7,190 bases of DNA from an uncultured beta proteobacterium. Its GTDB lineage: Bacteria; Pseudomonadota; Gammaproteobacteria; Burkholderiales; Rhodocyclaceae. The notes under the pieces are model-generated. The model had not been told where the DNA came from. It saw only the letters and a list, made by a program, of their open reading frames with translations, and made no database searches. The translations under genes were made by a program, and so were the position numbers. The stretch is from contig CAIZKA010000338.1 of NCBI GenBank assembly GCA_903933395.1, positions 1 through 7,190 on the forward strand. The letters run 5' to 3'. Shown here in pieces: positions 1-5,893 of this stretch (position 1 is the stretch's first letter; every line of letters begins with the position of its first letter).

Positions 1-1135
1 GCATCCATCGAGTCAGCGTATTGCGCCGTACTGTCCGCATTTCGGCACCTGCGGCGGATGTTCGATGCAACACCTCAACCTTGCCGGCCAGACCGCTGCC
101 AAGCAGCGCGTGCTCGAAGATGCCCTCTGGCATATCGCCCGGCTCAAGCCTGAACAGCTTTTCCCGCCCATTGCCGGCACTGCCTGGGCCTATCGCCAAC
201 GCGCACGACTGTCGGTGCGTCATGTCTCGAGCAAGGGCGGGACGCTGGTCGGATTTCGCGAAAAACATAGCAGCTATGTGGCGGTGATGGACTCCTGTGC
301 CGTGCTGCCCGTGCATGTTTCCGCATTGATCCCCAGGCTGAAAAACCTGGTCGAAGGCATGTCCCAGCCTGATCGCATGCCGCAGATCGAGGTCGCGGTA
401 GGCGGCTCGCGGACCGTGCTCTTGTTGCGGCACCTCGAACCGCTCAGCGCCAGCGACCTCGACCATCTGCGACACTTCGCCGATGAACATGGAATCATCT
501 GGTACCTGCAATCCAAAGGGCTGGAAACCGTCACCCTGTTCCACCCGCTCGATGCGCCGATGTTGAGTTACGAATTGCCGGATTTCGGTCTGGAGCTACG
601 CTTCCATCCGACGGAATTTACCCAGGTCAATCACGGTGTGAACAGGATGCTGGTGCGCCGTGCGATGGTGCTGCTGGGGCCGCAGGCTGGCGAGCGGATC
701 GCCGATCTGTTTTGCGGCCTGGGGAATTTCACCCTGCCCATTGCGCGCCTGGGGGCCAGGGTGCTTGGTGTCGAGGGCAGCGCTGCCCTGGTACAGAGGG
801 CCCGGCAGAATGCGGAACACAACGGTCTCGCGGAACGCTGCGAATTTGCTGTCACCAACCTGTTCGAAGCGACGGAAGAAAGCTTTGCCGCACTGGGGCG
901 CCTCGACAAATTGATGATCGATCCGCCGCGCGAAGGCGCGATAGCGCTGGTCAAGGCACTGCCGGCCGCGGGTGGACCCGGGCGCATTGTTTATGTCTCA
1001 TGCAGCCCTGCCACGCTGGCGCGAGACGCTGCGGTGTTGGTGCATGAAAAAGGCTATCGCTTCGTCGGCGCGGGCATGGCCAACATGTTCCCGCATACGT
1101 CCCATCTAGAGTCGATCGCGATGTTCGAGAAATGA
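1..1135 (+). CDS. rlmD: 23S rRNA (uracil(1939)-C5)-methyltransferase RlmD, 5'-truncated by window edge
   Basis: SAM-dependent enzyme that methylates C5 of a 23S rRNA uridine (U1939 in E. coli); cytoplasmic, RumA/TrmA family. The frame is open from base 2, so the ATG at 65 is internal. Ahead of it lie a Cys at 32-34 and the CGGC motif at 50-61, the first three [4Fe-4S] ligands of the family. The fourth is the Cys at 296-298 (MDSC). Further on are the SAM-binding motif DLFCGLGNFTLPIAR, then DPPREGA, the nucleophile Cys at 1001-1003 in YVSCSPATLARD, and the C-terminal PHTSHLES with the family's general-base Glu. About 377 residues are visible against roughly 430 in E. coli, so the missing part should be the N-terminal TRAM-like RNA-binding domain. 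All catalytic and cluster residues in view are present. TrmA lacks the Fe-S cluster, so RlmD is preferred; an RlmC-type paralogue cannot be wholly excluded. Confidence 0.93.
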   Translation, partial: HPSSQRIAPYCPHFGTCGGCSMQHLNLAGQTAAKQRVLEDALWHIARLKPEQLFPPIAGTAWAYRQRARLSVRHVSSKGGTLVGFREKHSSYVAVMDSCAVLPVHVSALIPRLKNLVEGMSQPDRMPQIEVAVGGSRTVLLLRHLEPLSASDLDHLRHFADEHGIIWYLQSKGLETVTLFHPLDAPMLSYELPDFGLELRFHPTEFTQVNHGVNRMLVRRAMVLLGPQAGERIADLFCGLGNFTLPIARLGARVLGVEGSAALVQRARQNAEHNGLAERCEFAVTNLFEATEESFAALGRLDKLMIDPPREGAIALVKALPAAGGPGRIVYVSCSPATLARDAAVLVHEKGYRFVGAGMANMFPHTSHLESIAMFEK

Positions 1136-1171
1136 GCGATCCCTGATCCCGCCGGAGGAAAGCGTTGCATA

Positions 1172-1186
1172 TGTACCGCGGGTACA
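1172..1186. repeat. Perfect 6-bp inverted repeat (hairpin) ahead of terminator
   Basis: TGTACC, then GCG, then GGTACA: a perfect 6-bp stem with a 3-nt loop, beginning 37 nt after the rlmD stop codon. It has no T-tract of its own and sits 11 nt before the terminator stem. It could help transcript-end folding, protect the mRNA 3' end, or be a protein-binding palindrome. The structure is seen directly; the role is not known. Confidence 0.5.
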
Positions 1187-1192
1187 CAAAAG

Positions 1193-1223
1193 AAAGCGGC
1201 GACCGGAGTCGCCGTTTCCTTTT
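1193..1223. terminator. Bidirectional rho-independent terminator between rlmD and the BI-1 gene
   Basis: Stem CGGCGAC (1197-1203), loop CGGA, stem GTCGCCG (1208-1214), followed by TTTCCTTTT on the + strand. On the - strand the same stem is followed by CTTTCTTTT. It lies between the ends of two converging genes, 61 nt after the rlmD stop and 30 nt beyond the BI-1 stop, so it can end both transcripts. Stem, tetraloop and U-tracts are visible; activity is inferred. Confidence 0.85.
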
Positions 1224-1252
1224 CGCCGTATCGCCGGCGCCGACTTTTAAAT

Positions 1253-1945
1253 CTAGTCGCGATCGCCTGTAAAAGCCATCAGCAATTGCAGGAGACTGAC
1301 GAAGACGTTGTAGATATCGAGATACACCGCCAGCGTCGCCGTGATGTAGTTGGTCTCGCCGCCCTGTACGATGCGGTTGATGTCGTAAAGAATGTAGGCG
1401 GAAAAGAGGACGACGGCGATTGCCGAAATCGCCAGGGCCAGCGCCGGGATCTGGAAGAAGATGTTGGCCACCATGGCGACCAGCAGCAGGATCACGCCCG
1501 CAAACAGGAATTTGCCGAGATTGGAGAAATCCCGCTTGGTGGTGGAAGCGACTCCTGCCAGGGAGACGAAAATCGCCCCGGTACCGCCGGCGGCCATTGC
1601 AATCAGCGTGCCGCCGTTGGAAAAACCGAGCGCCGCCTGCAGGATGCGCGAGAGCATCAGGCCCATGAAGAAGGTGAAGCCGAGCAGCAGCGCAACGCCC
1701 ATGCCGCTGTTTTTGGTGCGCTCGATGCCCCACATGAAGCCAAAGGCCACGCCCATGAACAGCATGAAAGCGATGAACGGGCTGCCGGCAAGGAAGGAGA
1801 ACTTCAACTGAACGCCGAGCAGCGCCCCTGCCACCGTGGGTGCCATCGACAGCGCCAACAGGGCGTAGGTGTTGCGCAGGACGCGATTCTGCTGTTGGGC
1901 AAGGTCCTGAGTAGCGGTTTGCGGGTAGGTGCGGACGTTTTCCAT
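1253..1945 (-). CDS. Bax inhibitor-1/YccA family inner-membrane protein
   Basis: A 230-residue polytopic membrane protein of the Bax inhibitor-1 (TMBIM/UPF0005) family. Bacterial relatives are YccA, an FtsH-interacting protein of E. coli, and the pH-sensitive Ca2+ leak channel BsYetJ. About seven hydrophobic segments are visible, near residues 25-47, 53-73, 81-101, 112-132, 145-163, 167-187 and 203-224, after a polar N-terminus of about 22 residues. The C-terminal family signature is present: LYDINRIV, then YLDIYNVFVSLLQLL. Asp188 and Asp210 probably match the di-aspartyl pair of the family. The frame stays open far upstream, but the family N-terminus begins at MENVRTYPQ. An AGGAG lies about 12 nt before that ATG, a rather long spacing, and the upstream extension is low-complexity shadow sequence running into the tRNA. 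It has its own leader and terminator, so it is probably monocistronic. The physiological role here is not determinable. Confidence 0.9.
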   Translation of the reverse strand: MENVRTYPQTATQDLAQQQNRVLRNTYALLALSMAPTVAGALLGVQLKFSFLAGSPFIAFMLFMGVAFGFMWGIERTKNSGMGVALLLGFTFFMGLMLSRILQAALGFSNGGTLIAMAAGGTGAIFVSLAGVASTTKRDFSNLGKFLFAGVILLLVAMVANIFFQIPALALAISAIAVVLFSAYILYDINRIVQGGETNYITATLAVYLDIYNVFVSLLQLLMAFTGDRD

Positions 1946-2039
1946 GGTCTTCGAAAATCTCCTGTGAGATGAATCCGGTACATTCGACACGCATCGGAGC
2001 GCCAAGTTCCACGGTTCCGGACCGGCGACTGCATAGGTG

Positions 2040-2045
2040 ATTATA
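2040..2045 (-). promoter_or_regulatory. Candidate -10 box for the BI-1 family gene
   Basis: The minus strand reads a perfect TATAAT here, about 95 nt upstream of the BI-1 start codon, in the 225-bp gap between divergent genes. No good TTGACA-like hexamer sits at 16-18 bp, so this could be a weak or activator-dependent promoter. The match is visible; function is inferred. Confidence 0.35.
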
Positions 2046-2170
2046 GCGGCGAATGATTTCCGGCAGGCGCGTCTGCTCCTCGCGGCGGTGCCGATATCCT
2101 TATGTGGATTCCGGTTGCAGCTCCGGTCGATGCCGTCTAAGCTGGGCCCGGGCATCTTAAGGGAGGGGCA

Positions 2171-2587
2171 GTGGCTTCGCTCGATCGCATTCGGACCCAC
2201 GGTTTCAGGCGCTGGTATGAGCGGCAGCTGATCGAATGTCACGCCTGGCTGGTCAGCTGGTTTCTCGGCGTCATCCTCCTGGTCAGCGGTTTGGAAGTGG
2301 CGGGATCGGGCGCCGCTTCGCGCCTGTCGGGAGTGGCTCTGCTCTTGGGCGGCTTGGCGGTCGTCTTGTACAGTTGGAAGCGCTACCACTTGCTGCTGGA
2401 AGTCGCCGAACGGCTCGGAGAGCAGGCGGTATGCCCCGGCTGCCAGGCCTACGCCAAGTTCAAAATCGAGTCCTCCGGGCCGGCGCCCTTGCCCGATGGC
2501 GGCGATCCCGTGCTGGAAAATCATGGCGGCGGGGTCTGGTTGCGGGCACGATGCCGCAAGTGCGGCGACGAATGGATGCTCAAGTAG
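2171..2587 (+). CDS. Unrecognised small membrane protein with C-terminal zinc-ribbon-like CxxC/CxxC tail
   Basis: A 138-residue protein that I cannot assign to a named family. It starts at GTG, chosen because AAGGGAGG (2159-2166) lies 4 nt upstream. Residues 1-24 are charged and amphipathic (FRRWYERQLIECH). Two hydrophobic segments follow, near 25-43 and 51-68, with a short Gly/Ser-rich link, giving a probable two-helix hairpin. The rest would be soluble, and by the positive-inside rule cytoplasmic. It has CPGC at residues 88-91 and CRKC at 128-131, 36 residues apart and able to bind one zinc ion like a zinc ribbon. The linker is Gly/Pro-rich (SSGPAPLPDGGDP). The ending DEWMLK resembles short zinc ribbons in which an aromatic follows the second knuckle. 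It is divergent from the BI-1 gene and converges on tRNA-Ser. Function unknown; coding status is well supported by the start signal and the domain layout. Confidence 0.75.
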   Translation: MASLDRIRTHGFRRWYERQLIECHAWLVSWFLGVILLVSGLEVAGSGAASRLSGVALLLGGLAVVLYSWKRYHLLLEVAERLGEQAVCPGCQAYAKFKIESSGPAPLPDGGDPVLENHGGGVWLRARCRKCGDEWMLK

Positions 2588-2600
2588 TTTTGGGCACGCT

Positions 2601-2690
2601 TGGCGGATGGGGTGAGATTCGAACTCACGGAAGGCTTGCACCTTCGCCGGTTTTCAAGACCGGTGCATTCAACCGCTCTGCCACCCATCC
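2601..2690 (-). tRNA. tRNA-Ser (anticodon UGA)
   Basis: A full class II tRNA cloverleaf on the - strand. Acceptor stem GGATGGG pairs with CCCATCC, followed by discriminator G and an encoded CCA (2601-2603 on + as TGG). Anticodon stem CCGGT/ACCGG encloses loop CTTGAAA with anticodon TGA (2654-2656 on +), which reads UCA and related serine codons. The long variable arm GAAGG/CCTTC required for serine tRNAs is present, as is the T-arm GTGAG-TTCGAAT-CTCAC. It lies downstream of the acyl-CoA operon on the same strand, 36 nt after the crotonase stop, so it may be co-transcribed or have its own promoter: a TAAAAT -10-like box is at 2704-2709, without a clear -35. Its 3' end lies 13 nt from the stop of the converging zinc-ribbon gene. 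Confidence 0.98.
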
Positions 2691-2694
2691 GTCG

Positions 2695-2714
2695 GGCTGC
2701 GGATTTTAGCAGCC
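2695..2714. repeat. 6-bp inverted repeat just upstream of tRNA-Ser
   Basis: GGCTGC (2695-2700) and GCAGCC (2709-2714) flank an 8-nt loop. On the - strand the loop reads TAAAATCC and holds the only -10-like hexamer near the tRNA. No T-run follows, so it is not a standard intrinsic terminator for the acyl-CoA operon. It may be a processing hairpin between mRNA and tRNA, or chance. Confidence 0.4.
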
Positions 2715-2726
2715 TGTCCAAGGCGC

Positions 2727-3497
2727 CTAGGCAAATTTCGAGAAGTCCGGCTTGCGCTTATCGAAGAACGCGGCGAAGGCTTCCTTGGCTTCGGGGGAGG
2801 CCAGGCGCTGGCGGAAAATTTCGGCCTCGACGCTCATGGTCTCGCGGATCAGGGCCTGCTGGGCGCGTTTCATCAACTGCTTGGTCAGGCGCAGCGATGC
2901 GGCCGGCTGCATGATCAGCTTGCGGCAGCGTTCCAGCGCGTGAGCCAGCACCTGTCCGTCGGGCAGCACCGCGTTGGCGATGCCGGTGTCAAGCGCAGTT
3001 TGCGCGGAGAACACTTCGCCCAGCATCAGCATCTCGGCGGCGCGCGCATGGCCGGCACGCAATGGCAGCAACAGGCTCGAGGCGGCTTCCGGAGTCAGGC
3101 CAAGGTTGGCGAAGGGCAGGGCGAATCGGGCCGAGGCGCCGGCATAGACAAGATCGCAATGCAGCAGGATGGTGGTGCCGACGCCTACGGCAACCCCTTC
3201 GACGGCGGCGACAAAGGGCTTCTCTAGGTTGGCAAAGGCATTGAGGAAGCGGAACACGGGGGCGTCCTCCTCCATCGGCGGGTGGTCTAGGAAGTCGGCC
3301 AGATCGTTGCCGGCCGTAAAGTTGCCGCCCGCGCCGGAAATCAGGATGACGCGCACCGCCGGGTCGTCTTCCGCGCGGGCCAGCGCATCGGCCAGGGCCC
3401 GGTACATTTCAGCAGTCAGGGCGTTCTTTTTCTCGGGGCGCGCGATTTCAATCCGGAACACGCCGTCGGCAAGTTCCGTCTTTATGGCCGGGCTCAT
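2727..3497 (-). CDS. Crotonase-fold enoyl-CoA isomerase (delta3,delta2-enoyl-CoA isomerase-like; often labelled enoyl-CoA hydratase)
   Basis: A 256-residue crotonase superfamily protein acting on acyl-CoA thioesters. The core is complete: RPEKKNALT near residue 20, the first oxyanion-hole loop GNFTAGNDL (58-66), the second GVAVGVGTT (101-109), then HCDLVYA and PFANLGLTPEAASS (128-141), and the C-terminal helix ending FFDKRKPDF. Aligned by eye to rat mitochondrial enoyl-CoA hydratase, the hydratase glutamates E144 and E164 are replaced by Thr109 and Phe129. Glu137, in LTPEAAS, sits where ECI2/yeast Eci1-type isomerases keep their catalytic Glu. An isomerase moving a cis/trans-3 double bond to trans-2 is therefore more likely than a hydratase. 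It is last in a three-gene operon: its ATG overlaps the stop of the GST gene as ATGA, with only a weak purine-rich site ahead, which suggests translational coupling. The natural substrate is unknown. Confidence 0.9.
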   Translation of the reverse strand: MSPAIKTELADGVFRIEIARPEKKNALTAEMYRALADALARAEDDPAVRVILISGAGGNFTAGNDLADFLDHPPMEEDAPVFRFLNAFANLEKPFVAAVEGVAVGVGTTILLHCDLVYAGASARFALPFANLGLTPEAASSLLLPLRAGHARAAEMLMLGEVFSAQTALDTGIANAVLPDGQVLAHALERCRKLIMQPAASLRLTKQLMKRAQQALIRETMSVEAEIFRQRLASPEAKEAFAAFFDKRKPDFSKFA

Positions 3498-4159
3498 TTC
3501 TTGGACTTTGCCAGGTAGGCATCCATGGCCGCCTTGCGATCGGCGCTGACTTTCTGCGCGTGAGGACGCTCACCGATCAGGGCGAGATAAGTCCTGGCCT
3601 GAGGCAGGAATTCATCTACATAATCCCGGCCGTAGACCTTTCTCGTGGCCTGGCTGACGAGGGGCAGATGCACCCAGGCCGCGCAGTCGGCATGGGTGAA
3701 GTCGCTGCCGGCGATGAAGGGAGAAAACCGGGCTACACGCCCCAGGCTGCGCAGACCTTTCTCCAGAAGCGGCGCAACTTCCTTTTTGGTCTCCTCGGAC
3801 ACCGTACCGCCGAAAAAGGCTTCCGCGTAAAGGCGTCGTGCCGGCAGTTCAAGATGCAATTCGAGGTGCTCGATCAGTTCGCGGCAGCGGGCGCGGGCGA
3901 AGGGGTCGCGCGGGAACAGCGGCGGTTCGGGCCAGCAGTCTTCGATGAACTCGGTCAGCACCTGCGATTCGCTGAGAACACCCTTCGGCGTACGCATGAA
4001 AGGCACCTTGCCCATCGGCGATTCCTTCAGCATTTCCTCGCTCTGGGAGGGAAACACCTCGTCTTCGGTGAAGGGAGTGCCCTTCTCCAGCAGGGAGAGT
4101 TTGACCTTGTTGTAGTAGTTGCTGACGGCGAAGCCGCAGAGGGTGATCGGTGTCGTCAT
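3494..4159 (-). CDS. Glutathione S-transferase family protein
   Basis: A 221-residue two-domain GST-like protein, normal length for cytosolic GSTs. The N-terminal thioredoxin-like half (about 1-78) has the beta-strand start ITLCGFAVSNYYNKVKL, the cis-proline loop GKVPFM (Pro53), and SESQVLTEFIED, where Glu64-Ser65 form the usual glutathione gamma-glutamyl binding pair. A helical C-terminal half (about 86-215) follows, with the fold-stabilising N-capping box in DFTHADCAAW (Thr155, Asp158). The activating residue is probably Ser13 or a nearby Tyr; it is not settled by eye. The start is ATG at 4159 because GGGAG lies about 7 nt upstream and the domain begins immediately; a longer in-frame extension would overlap the ligase gene. 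It begins 1 nt after the acyl-CoA ligase stop and overlaps the crotonase start by 4 nt, so the three are one transcript. The substrate is unknown; a glutathione-dependent isomerase, reductase or detoxification step on a CoA-linked or electrophilic intermediate is inference. Confidence 0.88.
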   Translation of the reverse strand: MTTPITLCGFAVSNYYNKVKLSLLEKGTPFTEDEVFPSQSEEMLKESPMGKVPFMRTPKGVLSESQVLTEFIEDCWPEPPLFPRDPFARARCRELIEHLELHLELPARRLYAEAFFGGTVSEETKKEVAPLLEKGLRSLGRVARFSPFIAGSDFTHADCAAWVHLPLVSQATRKVYGRDYVDEFLPQARTYLALIGERPHAQKVSADRKAAMDAYLAKSKK

Positions 4160-4160
4160 T

Positions 4161-5786
4161 TCATGCTCCCGAAAAACGATAATCGCGCAATCGCTCGCGC
4201 AGCTGCAACTTGGAAAGTTTGCCGGTAGCCGTGTGCGGCAGGTCGTCGACAAAAATTACATCGTCGGGTATCCACCACTTGGCCACCTTGCCCTCGTAAA
4301 AGGCAAGCAGTTCATCGCGGCTGACATCCTGTCCGGCTTTCCTGACAACCACCAGCAGCGGGCGTTCATCCCATTTCGGATGGGCCGCGCCGATCACGGC
4401 GGCTTCGCCCACCGCCGGATGGGCAACCGCAATGTTCTCCAGGTCGATCGAGGAAATCCACTCGCCACCGGACTTGATCACGTCCTTCGAGCGGTCGGTG
4501 ATCTGCATGAAGCCATCGGGGTCGATGGTGGCGACGTCGCCGGTGCGAAACCAGCCATCGCGAAAGGCGTCATCGCCTTCAGCCTTGTAGTAGCCGCTGG
4601 TGACCCAGGGCCCGCGCACCAGCAGGTCGCCGAAAGCCTCACCGTCGTGCGGCAGGGCATTGCCATCGCCGTCGACAATCTTCAATTCGACGCCGAAGAT
4701 GCTGCGGCCCTGCTTCAGCCGGATGCGGTCGCGTTCCTCCGCGGGGAGGGTGTGATGCTTGTTCTTGCCGGCATTGAGGGTGCCCAGCGGGCTCATTTCG
4801 GTCATGCCCCAGGCATGGATCACGGCGACGCCGAACTGTTCGTCGAAGGCGCGGATCATGGCCGGCGGCGCGGCCGAGCCGCCGATGACCAGGCGCTTGA
4901 CGGTCGATAGCGTGAGCTTGTTGCCTTGCAGGTGCTGCAGCAGGCCGAGCCAGATGGTCGGCACGCCGGCGGACATGGTGACGCCTTCCTCTTCAAACAG
5001 CGAATACAGGCTGGCACCGTCGAGATGCGGTCCGGGCATGACCAGCTTGGCACCGGTCAAGGCACAGGCATAGGGCAGGCCCCAGGCGTTGACGTGGAAC
5101 ATGGGCACGGCAGGAAGGATGCAGTCGCAGGCCGATGCCCCGAGGCTGTCGGGCAGGCTGGAGCCGTAGGCATGCAGCACCGTGGACCGATGCGAATACA
5201 GCACCCCCTTGGGGTTCCCCGTGGTGCCCGAGGTGTAGCACAGCGATGAGGCCGTGTTCTCGTCGAACTGCGGCCATTCGTAGTCGTCGCTCTGGGCCGC
5301 CAGCAGGTCTTCGTAGCAGTGCAGGTTCGGGATCGCAGCGCCGGGCATCTGATCCGGGCTGCAAAGCGCGACCCAGCCCTCAACGCCCGGACACTGCGGT
5401 GCCAACGCTTCAATCAGGGAGGCGAAGTTGAGGTCGAAGAAGACGAAGCGGTCCTCGGCGTGGTTGGCGATGTAGGCAATCTGTTCGGGGAACAGACGCG
5501 GGTTGATGGTGTGGCAGATCGCGGCCATGCCCGAGACGGCGTAGTAGATCTCGAAATGGCGATGAGTATTCCATGCCAGGGTGCCGATGCGGTCGCCGGG
5601 CCCGACGCCAAGCGACAGCAGCACACGTGCCAGTTGCCGCGAGCGGCGGTGGGCATCGCCATAGGTGTAGCGATGCGTGCCGCCGACCGGCAGGCGGGAA
5701 ACGATTTCAGTGTCGCCGTGATTCTGGCCGGCATGCTGCAGGAGGCCGGAAATCATCAGCGGCCGGTTCATCATCAAGCCTTGCAT
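4161..5786 (-). CDS. AMP-forming acyl-CoA ligase (medium-chain / 3-methylthiopropionyl-CoA ligase-like)
   Basis: A 541-residue ANL-superfamily adenylating enzyme that joins a carboxylic acid to CoA through an acyl-AMP. All core motifs are intact: the phosphate loop YTSGTTGNPKG (184-194), PMFHVNAWG (228-236), the A5 motif HAWGMTEMSP (324-333), the ATP-ribose Asp417 in WFRTGDVATIDPDG, the hinge DRSKDVIKSGGEWIS (431-445), and the catalytic A10 lysine Lys523 in PHTATGKLSK. Overall pattern (NPRLFPEQIAYI, WKDERPLL-like KWDERPLLVV, KWWIPDD) is that of the AlkK/DmdB group, whose members activate medium-chain fatty acids or 3-methylthiopropionate. Acid specificity cannot be read from sequence. The start at 5786 is supported by AAGGAGG (5791-5797 on +) 4 nt upstream; Met5 and Met6 are weaker alternatives. 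No signal peptide is seen; it should be cytoplasmic. It is first gene of the operon with the GST and crotonase, behind a candidate promoter at 5830-5858. Confidence 0.93.
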   Translation of the reverse strand: MQGLMMNRPLMISGLLQHAGQNHGDTEIVSRLPVGGTHRYTYGDAHRRSRQLARVLLSLGVGPGDRIGTLAWNTHRHFEIYYAVSGMAAICHTINPRLFPEQIAYIANHAEDRFVFFDLNFASLIEALAPQCPGVEGWVALCSPDQMPGAAIPNLHCYEDLLAAQSDDYEWPQFDENTASSLCYTSGTTGNPKGVLYSHRSTVLHAYGSSLPDSLGASACDCILPAVPMFHVNAWGLPYACALTGAKLVMPGPHLDGASLYSLFEEEGVTMSAGVPTIWLGLLQHLQGNKLTLSTVKRLVIGGSAAPPAMIRAFDEQFGVAVIHAWGMTEMSPLGTLNAGKNKHHTLPAEERDRIRLKQGRSIFGVELKIVDGDGNALPHDGEAFGDLLVRGPWVTSGYYKAEGDDAFRDGWFRTGDVATIDPDGFMQITDRSKDVIKSGGEWISSIDLENIAVAHPAVGEAAVIGAAHPKWDERPLLVVVRKAGQDVSRDELLAFYEGKVAKWWIPDDVIFVDDLPHTATGKLSKLQLRERLRDYRFSGA

Positions 5787-5790
5787 TCGT

Positions 5791-5797
5791 CCTCCTT
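5791..5797 (-). promoter_or_regulatory. Strong ribosome binding site of the acyl-CoA ligase gene
   Basis: The minus strand reads AAGGAGG, a perfect Shine-Dalgarno core 4 nt before the ATG at 5786. It fixes that ATG as start over the internal Met5/Met6, and is much stronger than the sites of the other minus-strand genes here. Confidence 0.8.
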
Positions 5798-5829
5798 CCG
5801 AAATTACTTTTCACGCACGACAGGCGGCA

Positions 5830-5858
5830 ACCATAGCATCGGAATACCCGGGAGACAA
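5830..5858 (-). promoter_or_regulatory. Candidate sigma70 promoter of the ligase-GST-crotonase operon
   Basis: On the minus strand, TTGTCT (-35, + coordinates 5853-5858) and TATGGT (-10, 5830-5835) are separated by exactly 17 nt. Each matches the consensus at 4 of 6 positions. Transcription would begin about 35-40 nt upstream of the ligase start codon. The -35 box overlaps one half of a direct repeat (5855-5873), a usual arrangement for a regulated promoter. Prediction only. Confidence 0.4.
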
Positions 5859-5873
5859 TCGGCAAACAATCGG
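5855..5873. repeat. 11-bp-period direct repeat at operon promoter (possible operator)
   Basis: ACAATCGG occurs at 5855-5862 and again at 5866-5873, in the same orientation and starting 11 bp apart, about one helical turn. It lies in the 107-bp gap between queD and the acyl-CoA ligase gene and overlaps the candidate -35 box. That spacing would put two protein subunits on one face of the DNA. The repeat is seen; the operator role is inferred. Confidence 0.45.
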
Positions 5874-5893
5874 TAGCCCGGAAGGATTGACGA

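Noticed and set aside
1286..1972. Plus-strand 228-codon open frame antisense to BI-1
   Set aside because: Composition is Gln/Glu/His-rich and without domain features, as expected for the complement of a hydrophobic membrane protein gene.
951..2012. Long minus-strand open frame of 353 codons overlapping BI-1
   Set aside because: Translation is Arg/His/Pro-rich shadow sequence of the BI-1 gene in another frame, typical of high-GC DNA, and it crosses a strong terminator.
1946..2641. Open frame extending the BI-1 reading frame upstream to give a 462-residue protein
   Set aside because: The extension is not hydrophobic and resembles no family; it runs antisense through the zinc-ribbon gene into the tRNA. 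The family N-terminus and a ribosome site support ATG at 1945.
3560..4910. Plus-strand open frames (3560-4228 and 4119-4910) antisense to the GST and ligase
   Set aside because: Both genes beneath have intact domain motifs; the antisense frames have none and no ribosome sites.
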